A DNA stretch of 64,000 nt, taken from contig CAVTBJ010000015.1 in assembly GCA_963732925.1 (NCBI GenBank), forward strand, positions 1 through 64,000. The letters are read 5' to 3'. Numbering within the stretch: position 1 is the stretch's first letter; each line of letters opens with the position of its first letter. Both the position numbers and the translations under genes were made by a program. The notes under the pieces are model-generated. The model was not told where the DNA came from and did not search any database. It worked only from the letters and a program-made list of their open reading frames with translations. Source of the stretch: DASZRZ01 sp963732925 (GTDB taxonomy: Bacteria; Acidobacteriota; Terriglobia; Terriglobales; Acidobacteriaceae). This document shows positions 1 to 7,345 of this stretch, piece after piece.

Positions 1-650
1 GAGAAACCGAGCACGAGCATGAGCGCGGCCTGGCCGGCCAGCCAGCGGCGCAGGCGGCGCTCGGCTCGAAGCAGAGTGGCTTCCAGGCGGATGCGCTGCG
101 GCTCCGCGATCATGGAAAGACCCCAGTGGAATGCGGCATCGCCATCCATAGCGAAATAGGCGGTCAGGATCAGGGCGCTAAAGAAGGCAAAGATTCCGCT
201 AAAGAAACCACGGAAGAATCCGAAGGCGCCCCCGAGGGCGGCCGTGGCGTGGCGCTCCAGATTATTCACATCGATTTCGTCGAAGAGCGGCGAATCGCCG
301 AAGCGGCTCTGCAGGCGTTGCTGGACATCAGAGATTTTGCCGGGGAGATCGTGAGCAAAGCCACGCAAGTCGCGGAAAACCGGGGGAAGAAACACAGTGA
401 AGAAAAGAACAATGAGGCCGAAGGCCACCGCCAGCACGCACAGGATCGCCAAACCGCGCCCGGGATGCCAGGAGCCGATTCGAATGCGGCGCACGGCATC
501 CATGGCGGGACCAAGGACAACGGCAAACAACGCGCTCACATAAATCAGGAGAAGAACATCGCGGGCAAAGTAGATGAACGCCAGCAGGAGGAGAATCCCG
601 ATGGTGAACAGAACCTCGGAGTGGGGCTTGCGCTGTGCTTCCACTGGCAT
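1..650 (-). CDS. AI-2E family transporter (partial, C-terminus off the left edge)
   Basis: The reading frame opens with ATG at 650 (MPVEAQRKPHSEV) and stays open to base 1, giving about 216 residues of a family whose members usually have about 350. Two hydrophobic helices follow at once (FTIGILLLLAFIYFARDVL, then a segment containing ALFAVVLGPAMDAV), then a third near residue 75, a soluble middle stretch, and helices near residues 155-175. The WLAGQ motif close to the edge is typical of the AI-2E exporter / PerM family (PF01594), multi-pass inner-membrane permeases. Some members export autoinducer-2 or act as Na+/H+ antiporters; the substrate here cannot be told from sequence. The 195 bases upstream (651-845) hold no gene that I can see. 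Confidence 0.82.
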   Translation of the reverse strand, partial: MPVEAQRKPHSEVLFTIGILLLLAFIYFARDVLLLIYVSALFAVVLGPAMDAVRRIRIGSWHPGRGLAILCVLAVAFGLIVLFFTVFLPPVFRDLRGFAHDLPGKISDVQQRLQSRFGDSPLFDEIDVNNLERHATAALGGAFGFFRGFFSGIFAFFSALILTAYFAMDGDAAFHWGLSMIAEPQRIRLEATLLRAERRLRRWLAGQAALMLVLGF

Positions 651-845
651 AAAGCAGACTTCGTCCGGCTTCCAGTTTGCGGGGATGTGGCCTGTTCTGT
701 AAAGGCGCAGGAAAAACCAGCAGGCTTCAGGAGCCAGATTTCAGGAAACCACCCACGTCTGCCAATGGCGGGCAGAGGTGGCGCTCCAGATTCCCGGTCG
801 CCAGTTTGTTGGTATGTCAATTCTGACGAACCGGGACTGACGCAC

Positions 846-1595
846 CTAGTCGCGGAGGACTTCCGTGTTCTGCGCGCTGACGAGAATGCGGACGAGGTGG
901 TGGGAATCGTCCAGCCAGAGGTACCAGGAGCCGTCTTCCAGATCAAGACGGAAGCGGTGCAGGTCGACCTTTTTGCCCTTGTAGTTCACCTCATCCCGAC
1001 CGAGGTACTCCAGATAAACCAGGGTGGAAGTATGCTGGCGGGGAATGAGCACGGGGAACTGGGTTTTGCCTAAACGGCAGTCCATTTTGCCGCTGTCAAT
1101 GTGGCAGCCGGCTCCCAGGTATCGCCAGACCAGCAGCTCGCGGTGGATGAAGAAATAATCGTCCAGAATCACGGTCGATGGGGAGAGGAGAAATGGCTGG
1201 TCGATGGGCTTGTCTGCCGGGTCCTTATAGATATGCTGAACCAGGAGCTTATTATCGGGCTCGACGACGGCATAGGACTTGCCGGGGCTGGTTTCGCTCC
1301 ACTTATAACGCAGCAGATTGCCAACAGGATCCAGATACAGGTCGGCGACCTGCCCGATTTTGGTGGAGCCATCCTCAACCTTCAGTTCGGAATGGGTCCA
1401 ACTGCCATCCTGGTTCTGGTGAATCTGGAAAGTCTCGGTGGCAACCCGGCGGCCTTTCACAAAAATGCCGAAGGAACCCGAGTCCACCAGAGCGCCTTCG
1501 CTGCTGGCGGGCTTGGCTCCGGCGGCGGGGGCGATTGAAACCGCGGCGAGAAGCACCAGCAATGAACAAAATCGGAAGCAGTTGCGAGAAATCAT
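846..1595 (-). CDS. Secreted conserved hypothetical protein
   Basis: A 249-residue protein. It starts with a clear Sec signal peptide (MISRNCFRFCSLLVLLAAVS, cleavage probably after APAAGA). The mature part looks all-beta, with motifs such as GSFGIFVKGRRVATETF near residue 41 and a long run of short strands ending in a repeated pattern of aromatic and charged residues (DGSWYLWLDDSHHLVRI). This resembles secreted acidobacterial proteins of the DUF3108/DUF6134 type, but I cannot assign it firmly. Its ATG overlaps the stop of the upstream shikimate kinase gene by four bases (ATGA at 1592-1595), so the two are probably translated together. The function is unknown; it is presumably periplasmic. Confidence 0.7.
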   Translation of the reverse strand: MISRNCFRFCSLLVLLAAVSIAPAAGAKPASSEGALVDSGSFGIFVKGRRVATETFQIHQNQDGSWTHSELKVEDGSTKIGQVADLYLDPVGNLLRYKWSETSPGKSYAVVEPDNKLLVQHIYKDPADKPIDQPFLLSPSTVILDDYFFIHRELLVWRYLGAGCHIDSGKMDCRLGKTQFPVLIPRQHTSTLVYLEYLGRDEVNYKGKKVDLHRFRLDLEDGSWYLWLDDSHHLVRILVSAQNTEVLRD

Positions 1596-2176
1596 TTCCG
1601 GCTATCCCATCCCAATAACGCGCCCACTTCGGCGGCAACCTGGGCCACGGTTTTGCCGGAGGTGTCCACGCGGAAGTCTGCTTTCATGTAAGCTTCGCGG
1701 CGTTGTTCGTACAATTGCCGAAATTGGTTCTCGTCCTGAAACAGCGGGCGGGCGGAGCCCTCGGCGGCACAGCGGCGGCGGAGTTCCGGAAGCGGCGCGT
1801 CGAGGAAAACGCTGGGATAACGGGCCTCGCGCACCAGCCGGGTGTTTTCTTCCTGCGCGAACGCTCCCCCGCCCAGGGCGGCAACCAGGCCGGGCGATTC
1901 GGCGGCATGACCCAACAATTCTCGCAGGGTGTCGCTTTCCAGGCGGCGGAAGGCGTGCTCTCCGGAGTCGCGAAAGATCTCCGGAATGGTGCGTCCGGCA
2001 GCGCGCTGAATCTGCACGTCGAGATCGACGAAGCGCCAGCCCAGGCGCTGAGCCAGTTCCTGCCCCACGGTGGTCTTGCCCGCGCCCATGAAACCGACCA
2101 GGACGACTGCTCCGCGATCAGAAAAAGAATGCATGCACTCTAGCGATGGTGGGGCAAAAGGAGAGGAATCGGGCAA
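1592..2176 (-). CDS. aroK: Shikimate kinase
   Basis: Phosphorylates shikimate to shikimate 3-phosphate in aromatic amino-acid synthesis (cytosolic). The P-loop GFMGAGKTTVG lies near the N-terminus, followed by the shikimate-binding DLD motif (FVDLDVQIQ), FRDSGEHAFRRLE, the GGGAF loop, and the lid arginine region (ARPLFQ). The family is usually about 170-180 residues. The first ATG (2176) gives 194 residues, and an internal ATG at 2134 (MHSFSDRGAVV) gives 180, which fits the family better; I keep the longer form as the outer limit. It overlaps the downstream secreted-protein gene by four bases. No other aro genes are near. Confidence 0.93.
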   Translation of the reverse strand: MPDSSPFAPPSLECMHSFSDRGAVVLVGFMGAGKTTVGQELAQRLGWRFVDLDVQIQRAAGRTIPEIFRDSGEHAFRRLESDTLRELLGHAAESPGLVAALGGGAFAQEENTRLVREARYPSVFLDAPLPELRRRCAAEGSARPLFQDENQFRQLYEQRREAYMKADFRVDTSGKTVAQVAAEVGALLGWDSRK

Positions 2177-2317
2177 GTGCTATTCGAGAAGCCCCATACA
2201 GGCGAGGTTCTATCGGCTGCTAATGCGGGCGGTTCCCGAAAGGGTTCCATGGCTGCGTAGAGAACCGGCACGGCAGAGTACACGGATTCGACGGCAGAAC
2301 GCAGGAGGTCGCCGGAC

Positions 2318-2735
2318 TCAAGCGAGCCGCAGCGGATCGAAGACGGGAGCAATAGCCGCCGCCGTCGAAACCACGACCGCCCGCATGGAAGAGTCTGAGG
2401 CCCGGTGGTGCGTGAAGCGCCAGGTGCCGGCCAGGAGAAGCACGGCAAACGTAAGAACCCAGGGAATAAAGTCCTTGCGCTGAAAACGACCCCTTCTCTC
2501 GCTGCGTCCGGGACGGACCAAATCCTCCGCGCTCCAAGGTTCCGCGGATGCCCTCCCAAACCTTGGGGCTGGGGTCTTCCATGGGTACCAGCAACTTAGC
2601 TTGGTCGGCGATATAGCGGAGATCCCTCACCAGATCGGAACACACCTGGCAGGTGCGCAGGTGTTCCTCTTCTTCTGCATTGCCCCCGCTCTCGATGATG
2701 TAGGGCAGAACCTTCTGAAATTCTGCACAGTTCAT
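2318..2735 (-). CDS. Zinc-binding anti-sigma factor, frame broken by a one-base insertion
   Basis: Probable partner of the ECF sigma factor just upstream. The ATG at 2735 follows a strong Shine-Dalgarno (GGGGAGAAG). The N-terminal half carries a HxxxCxxC zinc anti-sigma motif (EEEHLRTCQVCSDLV, about residues 21-35). After LERGGF (about residue 72) the frame is lost. One frame over, the expected continuation appears: GRFQRKDFIPW, then a transmembrane helix (VLTFAVLLLAGTW) and a short tail ending at 2318. Removing one T from the TTT at about 2519-2522 restores a 138-residue protein reading ERGGLVRPGRSE. As written, the product loses its membrane anchor. A sequence error is likely, since similar insertions occur throughout the window. 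Confidence 0.75.
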
Positions 2736-2813
2736 GTCACTTCTCCCCGAACCCCCTGAATTCCGCCCTCCCGGCGGCGGGCACAAGCTCGCCGGGCAAA
2801 CGGTTACCCTACC

Positions 2814-3479
2814 TCAGCGCTTACCCGCCCCTTCGACTCTGCCGGCTTTCAGAAGGTCCCGTAATTTCATACGGGCCTTATGCAACTGCGACTTGCTGTT
2901 TCCAATGGAGCAACCCATCATTTCGGCGATCTCATTGTGCTCGTAGCCCTCGATGTCGTGCAGCACAAAAATAATGCGATACCCCGGAGGGAGGGTCTCT
3001 ATGGCCCGCTCCAGGTTCACGCGGTCGATGGAGCCCGCCAGTTGAATATCGCGAGCGCCAATGTCCCTGCGCGGCCCGTCTTCCTGCTGGGGCTCCAGGC
3101 TCTCTTCCAGGGAAACCTCCGGCAGGCCTTTCTTGCGCAGGTGCATCAATACCACATTTACGGACAACCGGTGCAACCAGGTGGAAAAGGCGGATTCGCC
3201 GCGGAAGGTTCCGATTTTACGATAGAGCTGGAGGAAGGCTTCCTGGGTAAGATCCTCGGCTTCGGCAGTATTGCCGGTCATACGCAGGCACAGGGAATAC
3301 ACGCGACGCTTATGCAGGCCATACAAGCCTTCAAAACATTCCGCGTCGCCCTGTTTGGCTCGGGCGATAGCTTCCGCTTCGGGAAGCCCGGACGCAATGG
3401 TATTTTTCTTGGTCTGTGTCAATCCCGTCACGGGGCCACGTTCAGGTCGGCGAGTCTGAGTAGCCGGCTGTTGCATCAT
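2814..3479 (-). CDS. ECF-family RNA polymerase sigma factor
   Basis: A 221-residue sigma-70 factor of the extracytoplasmic-function group. Region 2 covers roughly residues 45-115, with the DLTQEAFLQLYRKIGTFRG signature and the TWLHRLSVNVVLMHLRKK segment. Region 4 is the C-terminal helix-turn-helix (LPPGYRIIFVLHDIEGYEHN, then EIAEMMGCSIGNSKSQL). A linker of about 35 residues joins them, and there is a charged N-terminal extension. The putative anti-sigma gene follows 78 bases downstream in the same direction, the usual arrangement for signal-responsive sigma factors. The regulon cannot be read from here. Confidence 0.93.
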   Translation of the reverse strand: MMQQPATQTRRPERGPVTGLTQTKKNTIASGLPEAEAIARAKQGDAECFEGLYGLHKRRVYSLCLRMTGNTAEAEDLTQEAFLQLYRKIGTFRGESAFSTWLHRLSVNVVLMHLRKKGLPEVSLEESLEPQQEDGPRRDIGARDIQLAGSIDRVNLERAIETLPPGYRIIFVLHDIEGYEHNEIAEMMGCSIGNSKSQLHKARMKLRDLLKAGRVEGAGKR

Positions 3480-3507
3480 TTACCCTTAGATGCGGGCTTT
3501 GGCGTCG

Positions 3508-3537
3508 CGCCCAACTTAAGGGCGCGGAAAAAGTTCC
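3508..3537 (-). promoter_or_regulatory. Possible ECF-type promoter ahead of the sigma gene
   Basis: Read on the minus strand, GGAACTT (3537-3531) matches the -35 element of many ECF/sigma-E promoters. It is followed by a GC-rich inverted repeat (CGCGCCC ttaagtt GGGCGCG). It lies about 50 bases before the sigma-factor start, which would fit autoregulation. No convincing -10 element is seen, so this is weak. Confidence 0.25.
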
Positions 3538-3612
3538 TCAGCGATTTCAAGGGACTCGGTGGTCGGATTCACTTTACCCCACAATGGTTGCCTGCCGCTT
3601 CCATTCCTTTCT

Positions 3613-4917
3613 TCATCCTGCCTTGATGGTCTCCAGCCCGTGGGCATGGGGGCCGCTCTCGCGCTGGCGCAGTCTCCAGGCGAAGAACACAGCGAAAAAT
3701 CCAAGAACGGAAAAGATCCACATGCCGGCATTGTAGCCGCCAGGATTCGCGGCGCTGGCGTGGGCATGGTCGTTGGCCCATCCGATCAGCAGGTTGAAGC
3801 CGGCAAGGCCGATATTCTGGATCATGGTCATGAGCCCGTACGCAGTCCCCAGCTTCGGCTGCTCTACCAGATAGGCCACCGCCGGCCAGAGCACCGCCGG
3901 TACGAGCGAAAAACCCACTCCCATAATCGCCATCGGCACATACAAGCTTACGTTGGTGTAGGCCATCATCAGGTACACCGGAATGAGCAGGAACGAGCCC
4001 AGGGTCATCAGCAGGGCCCGCTTCCCGATTCTGTCCACCAGCAAGCCGAACAGGGGCGTGGCAATCATGGAGAACAGCGTAAGGATGCTGGACAAAAAAC
4101 CACCCAGTTCGCGGCTGGTACCCTTGGCGTCCATAAAGAACTTCACCGCAAAGGTCTGGAAGGGAAAGATTGCGGAATAAAACACCACGCACAAGGCCAC
4201 GATGTACCAGTAGGAGCGCCCAAAGCGGAACAGATCGGAAAGGATCACCTTTTCGGTCGCGCCCGCGGGGACCAGTTGATTCCTGCGCTCTGCGCGGCGC
4301 TCCAGGACCCCGTAGATCACCGCGCCCGTGACGCAGAACGTCCCCATGGCCACCGAAAGCAGCAGCGGAAGCTGCCAGAAGCGATACAGAGGGCGCGCCC
4401 ATGTAGGCGAATTCAAGGCCGCAAAAGTGCCCAGGCGCGCAATGGTGAGATTAATGCCGAAGGCAAAGCTCAGCTCTTTGCCCCGGAACCACTTGGCAAG
4501 CGCCGTGGTGACGGCCACGATCAGCGACTCCGCCCCAACTCCGAAGACAAGACGCCCGCTGGCCATGACTGCCAGATGCGGGGTTGAGGCAGTGATGGCT
4601 GCCCCAGTGAGGCAGAGCAGGCCAAAAATAAGGATGGCGCGGCGCGCTCCGATTCGGTCAACGATCATTCCCCCCACCAGCACCATGAACACGTTGGGGA
4701 TGCTGTAGATCGCGTTCAGCAGGCCAATGTTGGAGTCCGTGAACCCGAGTTGCTTGGTCAGCAGGTCGGCCAGGGGGCTGATGCAGTCATAAACGTAGTA
4801 GTTCCCGAACATCGCCAGGCTGACGAAGATCAGGACAATCCAACGGTAAGCTCGGGAAGGCTCCCGCAGCGGCTCCGTGCCGGTTACATTCAAGATTTGC
4901 GGAGGAGAATCCGCCAT
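3613..4917 (-). CDS. MFS transporter
   Basis: A 434-residue major facilitator with twelve predicted membrane helices. The loop 2-3 motif (GGMIVDRIGARRAIL) and its second-half copy (FGLLVDRIGKRALLM) are clear. I start it at the ATG at 4917 (MADSPPQIL), preceded by GAGGCAGG, not at the earlier in-frame ATG, which would add a non-conserved basic leader. The layout resembles the MFSD1-like / oxalate-formate branch, but the substrate is not evident. It is monocistronic as far as can be seen; the upstream region holds a long pyrimidine-rich leader (see 5030-5115). Confidence 0.85.
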   Translation of the reverse strand: MADSPPQILNVTGTEPLREPSRAYRWIVLIFVSLAMFGNYYVYDCISPLADLLTKQLGFTDSNIGLLNAIYSIPNVFMVLVGGMIVDRIGARRAILIFGLLCLTGAAITASTPHLAVMASGRLVFGVGAESLIVAVTTALAKWFRGKELSFAFGINLTIARLGTFAALNSPTWARPLYRFWQLPLLLSVAMGTFCVTGAVIYGVLERRAERRNQLVPAGATEKVILSDLFRFGRSYWYIVALCVVFYSAIFPFQTFAVKFFMDAKGTSRELGGFLSSILTLFSMIATPLFGLLVDRIGKRALLMTLGSFLLIPVYLMMAYTNVSLYVPMAIMGVGFSLVPAVLWPAVAYLVEQPKLGTAYGLMTMIQNIGLAGFNLLIGWANDHAHASAANPGGYNAGMWIFSVLGFFAVFFAWRLRQRESGPHAHGLETIKAG

Positions 4918-5029
4918 GCCTGCCTCACGAAACACGCATGCCGCGCGCCCGCGGTGCATCCTGCGCTTTCCATTCCAACGCGCACAGACCGACAGAGGCT
5001 GGAGCATACCAGATCAGCGGCGGGTTTTG

Positions 5030-5115
5030 ATTTCAGGAAAGAGGACAAGGATTGAAGATAAAAGTGAAAGTGAAGAAGACGAGAAAATACAGAAGGCGAA
5101 AAAATTAAGACAAAG
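5030..5115. repeat. Purine-rich low-complexity tract (pyrimidine-rich on the minus strand)
   Basis: A stretch of A and G on the plus strand (for example AAAAGTGAAAGTGAAGAAGA) lies 115-200 bases upstream of the MFS gene at 4917, so its transcript leader would be U/C-rich. A 7-bp inverted repeat (GGGCACA / TGTGCCC, 5161-5186) sits next to it. A similar tract lies upstream of the aldo/keto reductase at 37787. No gene is seen between 4918 and 5264. Confidence 0.5.
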
Positions 5116-5264
5116 CAATCGAGAGAGTTATCGCAGGCAGCACCGTTGACATCTTGGCGCGGGCACAGACGGAAGCGTTTGTGCCCACGCGATTCTGCTC
5201 GCGCAATCTGAAAGAGCAGCGCAGTTCCCTGCCCTGGAAGTCGCTCCCTGGCGCAGGAATCACC

Positions 5265-5847
5265 CTATTGCGCGGGAGTTGCAGGACTCTGCGCGGGCAA
5301 GCCGAGGGTGCCAGACTTGGTCTGCTCGTTCAGGCGCTGCACATCCTGATTGGTGAGGGTGCGAACCACCGGCTTCTGCGAACTGCCGCGCTCCGCCGCC
5401 GCCTGCTGGGCAAGACTGCGATTGCCGGCATAGGAGCCCGCTGCCTCCGACGGGAGCAATCCCCAAATTGACCGGGGAAGCCATGGTCTGTGTGCCGGAG
5501 GCGGAAGCAGGAGTCTGCGCTGCGTCCTCGGGCTGAGGAGCGATAGCGTAGACCAGCGGGGGCGCATTGATCACCCTGGGAACGATGCTCGGAGCGGTGG
5601 GGGTGAGCACGCGGCTGGCAGGGGAACTGGTCGCGCCTAACTGCTGGCCGGGGGAGGCTGCCGTGGCTCCGATGGCCTGCTGAGGTGTATCCAGGTGAGC
5701 TTCGGGAGTGACCAGAACGGGAGCGTAGACGCCAATTGCGGGTCCGGAAGTGGTCGCCCAACCTTCTGGGGTCACCATGACTTGGGCGCTGGCGCTGGCC
5801 AGCAGCGAACCGGCAAGAATCAAGAGAGAAGGAATGGACCGCCGCAT
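5265..5847 (-). CDS. Secreted hypothetical protein, frame broken by a one-base insertion
   Basis: The ATG at 5847 follows GGAGGG with good spacing and opens with a signal peptide (MRRSIPSLLILAGSLLASAS, then AQ). The mature protein is rich in Pro, Ala, Ser and Thr. The frame is lost after NLGIAP at about 5452 and resumes one frame over as SEAAGSYAGNRSLAQQAAAE, ending VVRTLTNQDVQRLNEQTKSG and a short tail at 5265. Deleting one C from the CCC at about 5449-5451 gives one 193-residue protein. No known domain is recognised; it is likely periplasmic or lipid-free secreted. The coherent C-terminal half argues that the gene is real and the insertion an error. Confidence 0.6.
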
Positions 5848-5977
5848 AATTGCCCTCCAGGGAAGGGCCCGCAGCCAGGGCCTCAGGGGCCTTCCAGTTA
5901 TGGTTGGATTATAGTGCGCAAGCTTCAGATGCCAGAGGAATTTCCATGCCACCGTTTGGGCTAGCCGGAAGGATGAA

Positions 5978-6017
5978 AGGCTTCGGGATTTCGGCTTCAG
6001 GCTTCGGGCTTCAAGTT
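5978..6017. repeat. Degenerate GGCTTC(G/A)GG tandem array
   Basis: Four imperfect copies of a GGCTTCGGG-like unit lie in the gap between the ThiF stop (6045) and the start of the neighbouring secreted-protein gene. It is a simple-sequence intergenic patch with no coding potential and no clear hairpin. Confidence 0.4.
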
Positions 6018-6044
6018 TGGGCCGACGGCTGGTAGCTGGCGATG

Positions 6045-7067
6045 TTAGCTGCCGACGAAGCGGGCGTAGAGGCTGCGGGCGACGGCGGTGTCCGTGGTGC
6101 CCTTAATGATGGCGCGGCCGTCGGGAAACAGGGTCATCTCGTAAGGCTCGCGCCAGAACTTGAGCACAAAGTCGTTGTAGCGAACCTGTCCGTGCGGTCC
6201 CAGCCTCTGCTGCATCTGGGCAAAGTCGACGGGGCGCCGGCGTTCGTGGATCTGCACGGAATTGCGGCCGCAGAGGGTGATGTGGGGACGTCCCTCGCCC
6301 GCCAGGTGAATGAATTCGCGCCGCCCGCAGGCGCGGCACTCGGGATCCGCCGCGCTGGTGGCGACTTCAGCGAAATCATTGCGCCAGAGATCACAAGAAA
6401 GCAGCGACCGGCGCAGGGATGCTCGCGCTCCCAGCAGCAGTTTGAGGGCTTCGGTGGCTTGCACGGATGCGACCCAGTTGGCGGCGGAATTCAAAATTCC
6501 GGCGGTATCGCAGGTCTCCACCGTCCCTCGCGGGGGATCGGGGAAGATACAGGCCAGGCATGGGCCTTCGCCAGGCACGACGTTCATAGTGACCGCATAG
6601 CTCCCAACGGCGGCGGCGTAGATCCAGGGAACGGAGTTGCTGACGGCGAAATCGTTGAGCAGGTACCTGGTTTCGAAATTGTCGGTACCGTCCAGAATGA
6701 GGTCTGCTGGGGAGAGTAGCGCAGCGGCGTTTTCGGGAGCGAGGTCGGCGACCTGCGCTTCCACCCGAACATCGCCGTTCAAGGAGTGAATTTTTCGCGC
6801 GGCGGCGATGGCCTTGGGCAGTGATTCGGCGGCGTCGGCTTCGTCAAACAAGACCTGGCGCTGCAGGTTGCTGGGTTCAACGTAGTCACGATCGATGAGC
6901 CTGAGGAATCCCACACCGGCACGCGCCAGCATTCCGGCGGTGGCCGAGCCGGTCGCTCCACAGCCGACGAGGGCCACGCGGGAACGGGCGAGACGCTGCT
7001 GGCCCTGGGCTCCGATGCCGGGGAATAGCACTTGGCGGGAATAGCGCTCTGAACTGGAGATTGGCAT
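6045..7067 (-). CDS. thiF: ThiF/MoeB/HesA-type adenylyltransferase
   Basis: An E1-like enzyme of 340 residues that would adenylate the C-terminus of a small sulfur-carrier protein (ThiS or MoaD type). The nucleotide-binding GCGATG motif is at residues 35-40, followed by LIDRDYVEPSNLQRQVLF, the DGTDNFETRYLLND motif, and two CxxC pairs (CLAC near 175, CRAC near 247) that should bind zinc. The C-terminal about 75 residues (LCGRNSVQIHERR, then LFPDGRAIIKGTTD) match the extra domain of Bacillus-type thiazole ThiF. I start at the ATG at 7067 (MPISSSERYSRQ), because upstream codons are not family-like. No thiS, thiG or moa gene is adjacent, so the sulfur pathway is uncertain. Confidence 0.85.
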   Translation of the reverse strand: MPISSSERYSRQVLFPGIGAQGQQRLARSRVALVGCGATGSATAGMLARAGVGFLRLIDRDYVEPSNLQRQVLFDEADAAESLPKAIAAARKIHSLNGDVRVEAQVADLAPENAAALLSPADLILDGTDNFETRYLLNDFAVSNSVPWIYAAAVGSYAVTMNVVPGEGPCLACIFPDPPRGTVETCDTAGILNSAANWVASVQATEALKLLLGARASLRRSLLSCDLWRNDFAEVATSAADPECRACGRREFIHLAGEGRPHITLCGRNSVQIHERRRPVDFAQMQQRLGPHGQVRYNDFVLKFWREPYEMTLFPDGRAIIKGTTDTAVARSLYARFVGS

Positions 7068-7345
7068 GCGATTGGAGCTGTTGAAACCTTTATTATAGGA
7101 GGTACGTTGACCTGGAACCCAGGAAGTCCCCATGTGGCCGGGCCGAGGTGGTTTTGCGGCGAAACTGGCGCTCTGGAACCGCGTTGAAGCTGGTGTTGAA
7201 CGGAACCAGACGCGTTGTCCCCACCCCTGTGGGAGGCTGGCGGGAGCGCGACATTTGCCCGGAAGCGGCGGCCAACACGAAACAGCGTGCACGAGCGGAG
7301 TGCAGCAATCGAGGCAGGGTGTCGAGCAGAGCGGTAGCGCTCCTT

